Assembly (NCBI GenBank): GCA_023252195.1
Contig: JAHEXI010000007.1
Coordinates: 1 to 41,861, forward strand
Source: Pseudonocardiales bacterium
GTDB taxonomy: Bacteria > Actinomycetota > Actinomycetes > Mycobacteriales > Pseudonocardiaceae
DNA length: 41,861 nucleotides
Direction: 5' to 3'
Shown one piece after another: positions 33,691 to 41,861 of the stretch. Below the pieces are notes generated by a model. It saw only the letters and a list, made by a program, of their open reading frames with translations, was not told where the DNA came from and made no database searches. How positions within the stretch are numbered: the stretch's first letter is position 1; the number at the start of each line of letters is the position of its first letter. Both the position numbers and the translations under genes were made by a program.

Positions 33691-35076
33691 TTATCGTGCC
33701 AACACGACACTACCCGGAGGACCTTCTGGACGTTGCGGAACGAAGTCTATGGGCGCCCCCGCCGGGATGAGACCTTCCGTTGAGATGCTCTGCTCGAACT
33801 GCTTTATTAGACGCCGGGCGTGTTGCATGACCCACCACCGCACGTGTGTCTGGTTCACTGCTTCCCGTTCTTTTGGATCTTCTAGGAGATTAATGATTCG
33901 GGCGAATCCGAGCGGAATCTCGGGATCATGGAAATGTTGTTGACGCTTAAAGCTCACCTTGAACTGCGACCACTTGACTGCGTGCAGCTCCTCGTTCAAC
34001 CAGACCATGCAACCCTCCCGATTGGAGGTTTCTCCGCCAGAGAAGAAATCCCGCTGATCAATACCGTCGATGATTCGGTCACTCGGAGGTTCGCATCCTA
34101 TCCAGCGGAGAAGAGTCGTGAACATGTCAGTGACATGAACCATCTCGTTGCTCTCTCGGGCTGGCACCTTGCCGGGCCATCGAATGAGACACGGCGTTCT
34201 GATGCCCCCTTCAGCAGAGCTGAAGTACGAGCCGTCAAAAAAACCCGCCGTCCCTCGTCCAATGAGGTGATCCTCAGGGCCGTTATCTCCCGCGAATATA
34301 ACGATCGTGTTATCGGAAATGCCTAGCTCGGTCAAGCAGTCGAGGATGCGCCCAAAATCGTGATCCAGCATCAAAAGACAGTCGCCCCACTCGCTGTTTG
34401 TGCTTTGCCCTCTAAATTCCGGCCGCGTCACCATCGGAAAGTGCATCAGCGAATGGTTATGATAGAGATAGAAGGGTTTTCCTGCAGCAACGCTTCGCTG
34501 CATGAAGTTACGTGCTCGACGATCGTACTCAGCATCGATCTGTCCTTTTAGCTCCACGCTGAGCCGTTGGTCCTTGAGTGGTTTCACACCAGTAGCCCGT
34601 GTTCCCTCATACATGTAGGCGTAGCCATCACGGTCTCCGTCGTACCAGGGATCGTCCGGCCACAGGCATTCGTCGTAGGTGCGAGGGGGCCCGTACCACT
34701 CGTCAAAGCCATGGTCGGTTGGCCAGCGCCCATCCTCTGCTCCAATGTGCCACTTGCCGTAACAAGCTGTGGCGTATCCCGCCTCGGAAAGGATGTCTCC
34801 CATGGTGCGCTCCCATGCGACCAGGCCACCATCGTTACCCCCGAGTGCAATGGTGTGATTTCCTGAACGAATGGGATAACGACCCGTCATGAGGGCCGAA
34901 CGCGTAGGTGTACATTGGGGTTCGACAACGAAGTGCGATAGCTTCAGCCCTTCAGCGGCGAACTGGTCGATGCGCCTGGTGTCGGCGCCACGCAGTATGC
35001 CACCGCCATAGCACCCAAGCTCGCCAAGCCCTAAGTTGTCGACGTGAAAATAGACGATGTTTGGTCGATCGGACAT
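33691..35076 (-). CDS. Type I sulfatase (arylsulfatase family)
   Basis: A 461-residue sulfatase that hydrolyses sulfate esters. The N-terminus RPNIVYFHVDNLGLGELGCY has the metal-binding Asp13 (Asn14 replaces the second Asp). The modification motif CTPTRSALMTGRY has Cys55 in the C-x-P-x-R context, so it is the cysteine type needing FGE. Further ligand blocks are YGKWHIGAE, LYHNHSLMHFPM and IVIFAGDNGPEDH. No signal peptide is visible, so it acts in the cytosol unless exported otherwise, consistent with the FGE and importer alongside. The C-terminus (DPKEREAV) is a normal sulfatase ending. The substrate cannot be read from sequence. Confidence 0.93.
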   Translation of the reverse strand: MSDRPNIVYFHVDNLGLGELGCYGGGILRGADTRRIDQFAAEGLKLSHFVVEPQCTPTRSALMTGRYPIRSGNHTIALGGNDGGLVAWERTMGDILSEAGYATACYGKWHIGAEDGRWPTDHGFDEWYGPPRTYDECLWPDDPWYDGDRDGYAYMYEGTRATGVKPLKDQRLSVELKGQIDAEYDRRARNFMQRSVAAGKPFYLYHNHSLMHFPMVTRPEFRGQSTNSEWGDCLLMLDHDFGRILDCLTELGISDNTIVIFAGDNGPEDHLIGRGTAGFFDGSYFSSAEGGIRTPCLIRWPGKVPARESNEMVHVTDMFTTLLRWIGCEPPSDRIIDGIDQRDFFSGGETSNREGCMVWLNEELHAVKWSQFKVSFKRQQHFHDPEIPLGFARIINLLEDPKEREAVNQTHVRWWVMQHARRLIKQFEQSISTEGLIPAGAPIDFVPQRPEGPPGSVVLAR

Positions 35077-35127
35077 TGTGCACCTCGCGGTCAGGATGGA
35101 TAGGGGCTTCAGAGATATATGAACTGA

Positions 35128-35976
35128 TCACGGTACATCTGGCCCATCAGTGCCCTTGTGTCTATCGGCGTCGATGGAGCGGGGGAGAGTGTTAATAAGG
35201 CAAATGCGGTCCCCGCGATAGCGGATCGACTCAAGGTCGAACGGAGTCTCGTCATCGAGGTAGGTAAGGCGGTGAAGCAGTAGAAGAGGTGATCCTGGCC
35301 GGATCCCGAGCAGCACAGCAGTGGTCGCGTCCGCAGACACCGCCTCCGTGGTGACCTCGGCCCAACCAAGGGCCAGGCCCAACTGGCCCTCGATAAGGGA
35401 GAACACGTCTGTCCGGTGGAGATCGGCACCGAGTAGGGCCGGGATCGCCTCGGCGCGCAACGAGCTGGTATCGAGGGACAACGGCACTCCGCCCACTGAG
35501 CGTAACCGCTCCACGAAGATGATCGGGCTGCCTTCGTCCACTCCTAGCTTGCAGGCCACGAACGGGGTGGCGGTTTCCTCGCGCACCGATAAGACGCGGT
35601 TATCGACCGGCAGGTGGTGGCCCGCCAGTGACTCCGCCAGCCCTTCGAGCCGGTCGAGGCGCTGGCGCAGCTTGGCTCCGGTGACGAAGGTCCCCGCACC
35701 CGGTACACGAGTGATCAACCCCTCGGCGCGCAGGAGATCGAACGCTTCTCGCACCACGTTGCGGCTGACACCCAGCTCGGCGGCCAGACGAGTCTCCGGT
35801 GGCAGGGCTGGCCTCGGAGCTGCCAACCCACCGAAGGCACCCTCCATGATCTGCCTGCGCAGCGAGTCCCGGACCCAGCGCGCAGCATCAGCACGACTAC
35901 CCGGGTATGTCCTCGTCGGCGACCGGGGATACGCACGAGGCACGGGTGAGGGCCTACGCATGCGTCTACCATGCAT
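35128..35976 (-). CDS. GntR-family (HutC/UTRA) regulator
   Basis: About 282 residues; ATG at 35976, or 35961 for a shorter start, with no clear ribosome site. The N-terminal winged helix is PPETRLAAELGVSRNVVREA followed by FDLLRAEGLITRVPGAGTFV. The C-terminal UTRA ligand-binding domain (SPIIFVERLRSVGGVPLSLD, GSPLLLLHRLTYLDDETPFD) senses a small metabolite. It is the first gene of the minus-strand block leading into the sulfatase 51 bases away, so it probably autoregulates and controls the sulfatase/FGE/MFS genes. The bases after the start contain ATGCATGG and GCATGCG, a possible operator. Confidence 0.88.
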   Translation of the reverse strand: MHGRRMRRPSPVPRAYPRSPTRTYPGSRADAARWVRDSLRRQIMEGAFGGLAAPRPALPPETRLAAELGVSRNVVREAFDLLRAEGLITRVPGAGTFVTGAKLRQRLDRLEGLAESLAGHHLPVDNRVLSVREETATPFVACKLGVDEGSPIIFVERLRSVGGVPLSLDTSSLRAEAIPALLGADLHRTDVFSLIEGQLGLALGWAEVTTEAVSADATTAVLLGIRPGSPLLLLHRLTYLDDETPFDLESIRYRGDRICLINTLPRSIDADRHKGTDGPDVP

Positions 35977-36121
35977 GTTTTGTATTACCTGGCGGTAATC
36001 ACCGAGTTACGCCACCACAGTCCTCGCTCACGCCCTGGCCAGGTAACTTTGTACTGGCGTATAACAGCCTGCTCCGCCACCGATGAAAGCACGGTGCCAC
36101 CTTCGGCCAGCAGCTCTTGCC

Positions 36122-36463
36122 TCACACCGGCAGCGCGAGCGCGGTGACCACGATGAGCACCAGCACCGAGCCGCCGATCGAGCGGATCTGCCAGCGGGGC
36201 GCGAGCTGGTCAGGCAGCGGCCGCTGGGCTAACAGGCGTTGCCGCCTCCGACCCACCAGATAGGTGGCGACCGCGATCACGGCAGCCAGTCCCGCCGGAA
36301 GCAGTCGTAGCGGCCCGGTGTAGTGGTGGAGGTCGCGCAGTAACAGCAAGACGCCGTTGCCAAGCACCCCTAACGAGGTACGGCTCCACGACAGCGCGGT
36401 GCGTTCTGGCTGCAGTCCGTCGTCGGCCGGCCGGCGGCCGCTGGACGCAGGCACCGGATTCAC
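36122..36463 (-). CDS. DUF202 membrane protein, second of pair
   Basis: A 113-residue small membrane protein. The GTG at 36463 overlaps the stop of the upstream gene (GTGA). The start region [20 protein letters not shown] is the DUF202 signature (xxERTxLaWxRT), followed by about three membrane helices, the last near the C-terminus ([17 protein letters not shown]). DUF202 proteins come in translationally coupled pairs in actinobacteria; their role is unknown. Confidence 0.85.
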   Translation of the reverse strand: MNPVPASSGRRPADDGLQPERTALSWSRTSLGVLGNGVLLLLRDLHHYTGPLRLLPAGLAAVIAVATYLVGRRRQRLLAQRPLPDQLAPRWQIRSIGGSVLVLIVVTALALPV

Positions 36464-36849
36464 CCCACCGCCTTGATGATCATCAGGACCACGCCGAACA
36501 CCGCAATCAAGACCAGTCCTGCGGCGAGTACCCGCGGTGTCTGGTGGCGCGGCAACGCTAAGCCCCGGCGGATGGCGTAGTCGACGAGCTCCCACCGGCG
36601 CAGCCCCGCAACGGCGGTGACCATGGCCAGCGCCGCCAGCAGGCCGCCAGCGATGTGCCGGGCACCCGGGAAGGCGAACTCGGGCACCAGCTGCACCACC
36701 GCCACTGCGGCGGCCAGCAGTGCTAACGCCGTGCGCAGCCAGGCCAGAAAGGTCCGTTCGTTGGCCAGAGTAAAGCGGTAGTCCGGCTCGAATTCCTCTA
36801 CTTCGCCGCCGGTAGCGTCCTCCCGGGTCCGCTCATTCTCGCCGCCCAT
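36460..36849 (-). CDS. DUF202 (YidH-like) membrane protein, first of pair
   Basis: A 129-residue protein. The ATG at 36849 follows CGAGGAGGCGCG. A short acidic N-terminus leads to [20 protein letters not shown], the YidH/DUF202 signature, then three membrane helices ([48 protein letters not shown]). A connecting [13 protein letters not shown] lies between helices two and three. It overlaps the second DUF202 gene by four bases, so the two are an operon. The longer frame upstream to 37296 is not family sequence. Biological role unknown. Confidence 0.88.
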   Translation of the reverse strand: MGGENERTREDATGGEVEEFEPDYRFTLANERTFLAWLRTALALLAAAVAVVQLVPEFAFPGARHIAGGLLAALAMVTAVAGLRRWELVDYAIRRGLALPRHQTPRVLAAGLVLIAVFGVVLMIIKAVG

Positions 36850-37027
36850 GCGCGCCTCCTCGTCGTGGTGTCCAGGATGCGCCGCCCGGGCCCCATCAGC
36901 CGCGCGAGGGCCCACCACCACTGCACCGCAGGATACGAGGCGTCCGGTGGCCCGGGTCAAAAGCGACTTTGGCGGTGCCACATCCGACGACAGCGCGGGC
37001 CCTGTGATGGGGTCGGGTAATCGAGAT

Positions 37028-37892
37028 TCACCTTGAATCGCGTCCCGCGCTCTTACGGTGCTGGAACATACCCACGCTGCCGAGGAGATATGACTCGAAG
37101 TTGGGAATGCGCAACCCGATGGAGGGCACAGCGTACCTTCCCTGGTGATCACCAAATGGGATGGCGGCGGGCGAACGCTGGTGGGAAGGACGCCAGGGTG
37201 GGGTGCCGTTGCTGATGTAGGCGGCGTGGGCCCATGGCTGGTCAGCAAAGCGTGTGGTGGCGTCCCACCGGACCCGGGAGGAGACGATGACATCACCGAG
37301 CAGCGTGGCGGCGCCGATGCCGCCGGCGGTGCCGGTGGTGATCATCAGCCGGGGCTGGACTTGACCGATCATCTGCACCCAGAGTGCGCGGATGGGCAGT
37401 TTGGGGCCGTCGGTGGACAGGTGCAGGTCCGATTTGACCAGGATGGCTGTGATGTCGCCGATTTGGGTCAGGGTCCACAGCCCGGCCTGGTCGCGGGCCA
37501 GGGACGGAGCGCCGGGCTGGACGGACTTTTTCAGCTCCGCCCAGCCGTTGCGGTACCGGGTCCAGCTGGTGGTGGGCTGGCCGGGGGGCTAACACATCGG
37601 CCAGAGCTTCGCCCTCGGCGACGGTGTAGGTGACGACCAGCACGTCGGCTGTAGGGAGTGGGTCGGTGTCTAAGGGTTGGGGGTCGATCGTGACTGGGGT
37701 TGGTGCCAGGCTGTCGGGCCACGGGATCGGATCTGGTTGTAACTGGGCGACGAGGGCCAGGGCCTCGGGCGTGTCCGGCTCGGCGGCGAAGTGGTACCCG
37801 GACGCCGTTTTGGGGTTGAACTCGATGAGGTGAGCAGCCAACGCCGCGCCTGTTGGATCGTTCACCAGTTGCTGTGCCCATGCCGAGACCAC
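37028..37892 (-). pseudogene. Nucleoside-phosphorylase-like protein, frameshifted
   Basis: The GTG at 37892 follows AGGAGCCCGACC. The first frame encodes AWAQQLVNDPTGAALAAHLI, then TADVLVVTYTVAEGEALADV. At about 37590 the frame changes and continues as SWTRYRNGWAELKKSV, SLARDQAGLWTLTQIGD and [20 protein letters not shown]. The last is the GTAGG substrate-binding block of the purine nucleoside phosphorylase/MTAN superfamily. One indel near 37585-37600 separates the halves. The gene resembles stand-alone nucleosidase-like proteins of actinobacteria; as read it is broken. Confidence 0.65.
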
Positions 37893-38059
37893 GGTCGGGC
37901 TCCTCTCACGATCAGCACCGTTGGCTGTTTTCCGGTCACACCGTGGCGTAGAGAATCGCCGGCCGACAATTGATACACGGCATTGGGGGTCAGGCGACGG
38001 CCGGCTCACCGCGCTGCTGGTGGTTCCCGCGACAGGACCGGCAAGCTCCGTGGGGGCGG

Positions 38060-38440
38060 GGCGAATGAGAGTGTGCCAACCTGGACGACGGCCTCAACCT
38101 CCACCGGGATATCGAACGGAAGCTCGGCCATCCCCACCGCAGACCGGGCCCCGCGTCCCGCGTCACGAACACTTCCACCAGCGAGTCGGAGCAGCCGTCG
38201 ATGACCGCGGGAGCCCGGTTGAACCCCGGCCGACAGTTGGCCATCCCAAAACCTTGACCACGCGACGCACCCGACCAAGATCACCCAGCTCGGCTCGCAG
38301 CACCGCAAGAATCTGCAGGCCGTTCAGCCGGGCCGCCGCCCGAGTCGCCGAAGTCATGCGGGGTCGATGCGCTGGGCGAAATACGTCCTCACATGCCGCG
38401 ATTAGCGCAGTGCCGCATCGATAGAGGCTCAAGCCGTCGC
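38060..38440 (-). pseudogene. RidA/YjgF-family protein remnant
   Basis: Minus-strand pieces in different frames read RLNGLQILAVLRAELGDLGR and RVRRVVKVLG, then NCRPGFNRAPAVIDGCSD, then GRGARSAVGMAELPFDIPVE. In this order they are the middle and C-terminal blocks of a RidA enamine/imine deaminase (normally about 150 residues). At least two frameshifts are needed and the N-terminus is not clear, so it is a decayed copy. Confidence 0.6.
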
Positions 38441-38476
38441 AGTAGCTGGCCACATCTGCCGCGATATCGTGATCCG

Positions 38477-38948
38477 ATGCTTGATCTGAGCAGCCTGGAT
38501 CTGGAGGAGATCGCTGCCGCTCTTGGCGACCAGACCGACTACGAGCATCGCTGGCTGATCAATCCGCGGACCGGACGGGTCGTGTTCTGGACTTCTGACA
38601 CCGGTATCGACGGCCAGACACCTGTTGACCTTGATGACCTGGACCTGATTGGCATCGACCCCCTCCCGTCCTACGTCTGGTACCAGGACATGGCCGACTT
38701 CGCCGAGCGGGCCAGCGATGACCAAGCTCGACGCAGGCTGGCGCGAGCCATTGAGGGCAAGGGCGCCTTTCGTCGTTTCAAAGACGTGCTGCACCAAGAG
38801 CATCCGCACCTGCTGCCCGCGTGGCACGCCTTCCGCGAGACCCGCGCCCAACGCCGCGCGGTCGACTGGCTCGTCGACAAACTCGCTCATCGACGACGAC
38901 GCAGCCACGCGGTTTCTCAATGACCACCCCGATCCTGACATGCCATAA
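38477..38948 (+). pseudogene. UPF0158-family protein, frameshifted near the C-terminus
   Basis: From ATG 38477 the protein begins LDLSSLDLEEIAAALGDQTD and has PRTGRVVFWTSD, then DMADFAERASDDQARRRLAR and EGKGAFRRFKDVL, typical of UPF0158. The usual ending (DWLVD then SLIDDDAATRFLNDHPDP) is in a second frame from about 38880 to the stop at 38948. The first frame instead ends at 38923 with an unrelated tail. Only the last 25 residues are affected, so a near-complete protein may still be made. Function of the family is unknown. Confidence 0.65.
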
Positions 38949-39269
38949 CTCCCAATGCTGTCTTCGGCCGACGATCTTGACTGCGGCAGGCACGCACATC
39001 TGCCACTGATCGCGCTCAACACAGCCCTGGGCAGGCTCAATGACATCCCGACTATCGCCCTGGCGGCGGCCAGCGCGTAGCCGCCCCACAGCTACGCATG
39101 CTGATCACTGATTGGCACGTTGTCGCACCTGACAACCGCAATTCATCCGTGGGCGCTCTCGCGGCACCGTTGCGTGGTGGATGACCTATTCGGGCAGGCG
39201 GTTGAGGCGTCGTGCGCCCTGCCGCGGACGATGTTCCGGGGTGGGTGAGCGCACCGCTAGCGTAGATCT
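38949..39269. other. Intergenic, no recognisable gene
   Basis: About 320 bases between the UPF0158 gene and the S9 peptidase gene, with no family-like frame. TAGCGT about ten bases before the GTG at 39270 could be a -10 element for a near-leaderless transcript. Confidence 0.35.
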
Positions 39270-41228
39270 GTGAGGTGCGCGCAGCCGTTCGGATCCTGGC
39301 CCACCCCCATCACGTCCGAGCTCGTCGTGGCCTCCGCGGTGCGGTTGTCGGAGGTCCGGTTCGACTCTGGCGACGTCTACTGGTCGGAGGGTCGCCCGGC
39401 CGAGGGTGGCCGTACCCAGCTGGTCCGGTGCAGCTTCGACGGCATCACCACTGATCTGCTACCCGAGGGGATGGACGCCCGGACTGCGGTGCACGAGTAC
39501 GGCGGTGCGGCGTGGTGGGTACGCGATGGTGTCGTGTGGTTCACGAACTGGGCCGACCAGAGGCTTTACCGTATCAATTCCGGCGCCGCGCCGGTTGTGG
39601 TCACGCCGGTGCCCGCGGTCCCGCGCGGGGACCGCTACGCCGACGGCGACGCCGGGCCCGGTGGGGTGCTCGTCGCGGTGCGCGAGCGGCACCCGGTCAG
39701 CGGCCGCGGCGCGCTCGACGTGCGCAACGAGATCGTCCGCATAGGGCGCGACGGCCCACCGGAGCTGCTGGTCGCCGGCCCGGACTTCGTGTCATCCCCC
39801 CGGCTGGACCCGGACGGGACCCGGCTGGCATGGGTCAGCTGGGACCACCCGTCGATGCCGTGGGACGACACTGTGCTCACGGTGCGCGATCTCGGGACCG
39901 GTGCGGACACCGTTGTCGCGGGTGGGCCGGGCGAGTCGGTGGCCGAGCCGCGCTGGCAACCCGACGGCGCGTTGCTGTTCCTGTCCGACCGCACCGACTG
40001 GTGGAACCTCTACCGCTGGACACCCCACGACGGGGTCGAGCCCGTCATCGAGATCGACGCCGAGATCGGAGTGCCGGGCTTTCGGCTCGGTTCGGCCCGC
40101 TACGCCCTACTCGCCGACGGCCGAATCGTGTTCGCCCGCTGGCGCGCAGGCTACGACGGGCTGGCCGTGCGCGGCACCGACCGCGCTGTCACCGACCTCG
40201 ACTGGCCTTTCTCCGCCGTAGCGGCGGTTCGGGCGGCAGGCCCGGACCACGTCGTCGTCGTCGCAGGCACCCCGACCGCTGAACCAGCGGTGTACCGGGT
40301 TCGGCCCGAGGGCCCAGAGATCGAGGTCCTCCGCCCTCCGCGAGAGCTGGGCATCACCACCGGTTACATGTCGGTGCCCGAGTCTGTGTCGTTCCCCTCG
40401 GTCGATCGCGACGGGAACCCGCGGGCGGCGCACGCGTTGTTCTACCCGCCTGCCAGCCCTGGCCGCACCGGTCCGGACGGCGAACTGCCGCCGCTGCTCG
40501 TGGTGATCCACGGCGGCCCCACGGGGGCAGCAGTGCCCTCGCTGTCGATCGGGTTGCAGTACTGGACCAGCCGCGGGTTCGCCGTCGTCGACGTCAACTA
40601 CGGCGGGTCCGCCGGGTTCGGGCGGACCTACCGCGACCTACTCAAGGACGCCTGGGGCGTCGTCGACGTAGCCGACTGCATAGCCGCCGCCCGCTGGCTC
40701 GCCGAGCAGGGCCGGGTCGACCCGGCTCGGCTCGCGATTCGCGGCGCGTCCGCGGGCGGCTACACCACGCTGGCCGCGCTGGCCCGCGACGACACCCCGT
40801 TCGCCGCGGGCGCCGATCATTTCGGTGTCGCCGACCTGGAGGCGCTGGCCGCGGAAACACACAAGTTCGAGAGCCGCTACCTCGACGGCCTCATCGGACC
40901 GTACCCGCAGCGGCGCGACGTGTACATCGAGCGCTCTCCCATCCACCACGTCGAAAAACTCACCCGGCCGCTCATCGTGCTGCAGGGCATGCAGGACGAG
41001 GTCGTCCCGCCCAACCAGTCGGAGATGATCGTCAACGCACTACGGGCCCGGAAGGTGCCCGTCGCCTACCTGCTCTTCGACGGCGAGCAGCACGGCTTCC
41101 GGCGCGCGGAGAACATCCGCCGCGCACTTGATGCCGAATTGAGCTTCTACGCCCAGGTGTTCGGGTTCGAGCTGCCACCGGAGGACGGCATTGAACCGGT
41201 CACCGTCGAGAACGCCGAGAACCTGTAG
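39270..41228 (+). CDS. S9-family prolyl oligopeptidase-like peptidase
   Basis: A 652-residue serine peptidase of the S9C/dipeptidyl-aminopeptidase type. The N-terminal half is a beta-propeller (repeats such as SGDVYWSEGRPAEGGR, DPDGTRLAWVSWDHPSMPW, LLFLSDRTDWWNLYRW). The C-terminal alpha/beta-hydrolase has LLVVIHGGPTGAA (oxyanion region), nucleophile Ser in LAIRGASAGGYTTLAAL, Asp in LQGMQDEVVPP and His in DGEQHGFRRAEN. The triad is complete. The GTG at 39270 has little ribosome-site sequence and may be nearly leaderless. No signal peptide, so a cytosolic peptide-degrading role is likely. It stands alone. Confidence 0.92.
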   Translation: MRCAQPFGSWPTPITSELVVASAVRLSEVRFDSGDVYWSEGRPAEGGRTQLVRCSFDGITTDLLPEGMDARTAVHEYGGAAWWVRDGVVWFTNWADQRLYRINSGAAPVVVTPVPAVPRGDRYADGDAGPGGVLVAVRERHPVSGRGALDVRNEIVRIGRDGPPELLVAGPDFVSSPRLDPDGTRLAWVSWDHPSMPWDDTVLTVRDLGTGADTVVAGGPGESVAEPRWQPDGALLFLSDRTDWWNLYRWTPHDGVEPVIEIDAEIGVPGFRLGSARYALLADGRIVFARWRAGYDGLAVRGTDRAVTDLDWPFSAVAAVRAAGPDHVVVVAGTPTAEPAVYRVRPEGPEIEVLRPPRELGITTGYMSVPESVSFPSVDRDGNPRAAHALFYPPASPGRTGPDGELPPLLVVIHGGPTGAAVPSLSIGLQYWTSRGFAVVDVNYGGSAGFGRTYRDLLKDAWGVVDVADCIAAARWLAEQGRVDPARLAIRGASAGGYTTLAALARDDTPFAAGADHFGVADLEALAAETHKFESRYLDGLIGPYPQRRDVYIERSPIHHVEKLTRPLIVLQGMQDEVVPPNQSEMIVNALRARKVPVAYLLFDGEQHGFRRAENIRRALDAELSFYAQVFGFELPPEDGIEPVTVENAENL

Positions 41229-41292
41229 CGCCGCCACGAACCACCGGAACAAAGCTAGATCGTCACCTGCGACGAATTTCTCAACGCCGACA

Positions 41293-41709
41293 TCAAACAG
41301 TCGCCGTCCCGCAGCCCCGCACGCCGTCTCCGCGCACAACTTTCCCGGCGTGCCCGCAGCAGTGCTCGCCGAAGTGCACCCCGTCGACCATCAGCGCTAC
41401 CAGATCCAGCCCGGACAGCTCCGCGGCCAGCAGCTCGGCCAGGGCGGTCTCGGTCGCGGCGACGAACCGACGCGACACCGCCGACTTCGACGTGCTGACC
41501 GCGGTCTGCTCGACACGAGCACCGACCGGTTCCAGCCCGACCGGGTAGCGCCGGGTCGACAGCCCCGCCAGCATCCGCTCCATCACCATGCGACCGAGCA
41601 CCTCGGTCTGGGAGAACAGCTCATAGGTCGCCACCGGTAGTTCTCCTGAGCCATCGGTCGCGCGCATCCTGGGCCGTTCGACCGGCACCCGGCGCCCGCC
41701 CAGGCACAC
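41293..41709 (-). mobile_element. IS256-family transposase N-terminal/middle fragment
   Basis: Minus-strand translation gives ELFSQTEVLGRMVMERMLAG, STSKSAVSRRFVAATETALA and then LSGLDLVALMVDGVHFGEH. The last carries the first catalytic Asp region of IS256/Mutator transposases. Similarity ends after FGEHC, and the C-terminal two thirds are absent. Upstream the frame runs toward a 13-bp tandem repeat. A dead fragment; it is a different part of the transposase from the piece at 3062-3240. Confidence 0.75.
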
Positions 41710-41721
41710 CGAGCCGGCCTC

Positions 41722-41861
41722 GTGGCCATGCCGGGTGGCCGTGCCGGGTGGCCGTGCCGGGTGGCCGTGCCGGGTGGCCGTGCCGGGTGGCCGTGCCGGG
41801 TGGCCGTGCCGGGTGGCCGTGCCGGGTGGCCGTGCCGGGTGGCCGTGCCGGGTGGCCGTGC
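41722..41861. repeat. 13-bp tandem repeat (GTGGCCGTGCCGG), to window end
   Basis: At least ten head-to-tail copies of GTGGCCGTGCCGG fill the last 140 bases. Only the first has a variant (GTGGCCATGCCGG). The unit length is not a multiple of three, so it is not a simple coding repeat. The array runs off the window and its true length is unknown. Confidence 0.9.

Noticed and set aside
1-41861. CRISPR arrays, rRNA genes or a phage structural module
   Set aside because: No regularly spaced palindromic repeats with unique spacers, no rRNA sequence and no capsid or tail genes were seen.

Overview
The window is high-GC DNA of an actinobacterium. GTG starts, AGGAG-type ribosome sites, a WhiB-like protein, GntR/UTRA and XRE regulators, CYTH-CHAD and Nei2 all fit. 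The style of the integrative element suggests Pseudonocardiales, but that is inference from remembered families. Gene content is a mosaic: a conserved core block (7.2-18.9 kb), a decayed integrative element (19.1-26.6 kb), accessory catabolic genes (27.5-36 kb) and several zones of pseudogenes, IS fragments and tRNA fragments.

Layout. 0-7 kb: an IS21-like end, 3' fragments of tRNA-Tyr and tRNA-Asn, an ATP-grasp ligase with a small upstream gene, a broken membrane-protein gene, an IS256 transposase fragment, a SOD-like secreted protein, a frameshifted S41 peptidase and a membrane-anchored heptad-repeat protein. 7-9.2 kb: nei2 coupled to a membrane-anchored lysozyme-like protein, and a tiny His/Asp-rich gene. 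9.5-11.2 kb: a DHA2 efflux pump. 11.2-16.1 kb, minus strand: a compact glycine/sarcosine/betaine-reductase-type operon, grdE-grdB-grdC-trx-grdA. 16.1-18.9 kb: CYTH-CHAD protein and a PI-PLC-like enzyme.

The main find is the grd operon. Two of its genes are interrupted by in-frame TGA codons exactly where the clostridial enzymes carry selenocysteine: the CFVU motif in GrdA, and the U of UGTxTRCG in GrdB. In GrdB the TGA is followed by a perfect 6-bp stem with a G-rich loop, a good bacterial SECIS candidate. The operon has no visible GrdD. Its GrdE lacks the Asn-Cys pair that matures into the pyruvoyl group of glycine reductase, and its thioredoxin has an unusual CHPC active site. I read it as a selenoprotein reductase of uncertain substrate. 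No selenocysteine insertion genes are visible here, so they must lie elsewhere if the proteins are made.

19.1-26.6 kb: an intact CAT-anticodon tRNA, a tyrosine integrase whose stop codon lies in a tRNA-Asn-like att remnant, a truncated hydrolase, a divergent XRE repressor and excisionase with an operator-like palindrome, a frameshifted WhiB-like gene, a small membrane protein, a frameshifted FtsK-type transfer gene followed by nine GTCACA repeats (candidate clt), and an XRE-type regulator preceded by a broken copy of its own N-terminus. No replication gene is seen, so this is probably a dying actinomycete integrative conjugative element (AICE).

27-36 kb: an IS630 transposase fragment abuts a copper-radical (galactose/glyoxal) oxidase with an extra C-terminal domain. 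An empty 1.1 kb follows, with an array of 10-bp repeats. Then comes a minus-strand MFS transporter, formylglycine-generating enzyme, type I sulfatase and GntR regulator set: a sulfatase packaged with its own activator, probably for uptake and hydrolysis of a sulfate ester. 36-42 kb: paired DUF202 membrane proteins, frameshifted nucleoside-phosphorylase-like, RidA and UPF0158 genes, an intact S9 peptidase, an IS256 transposase N-terminal fragment and a 13-bp tandem repeat running off the window end.
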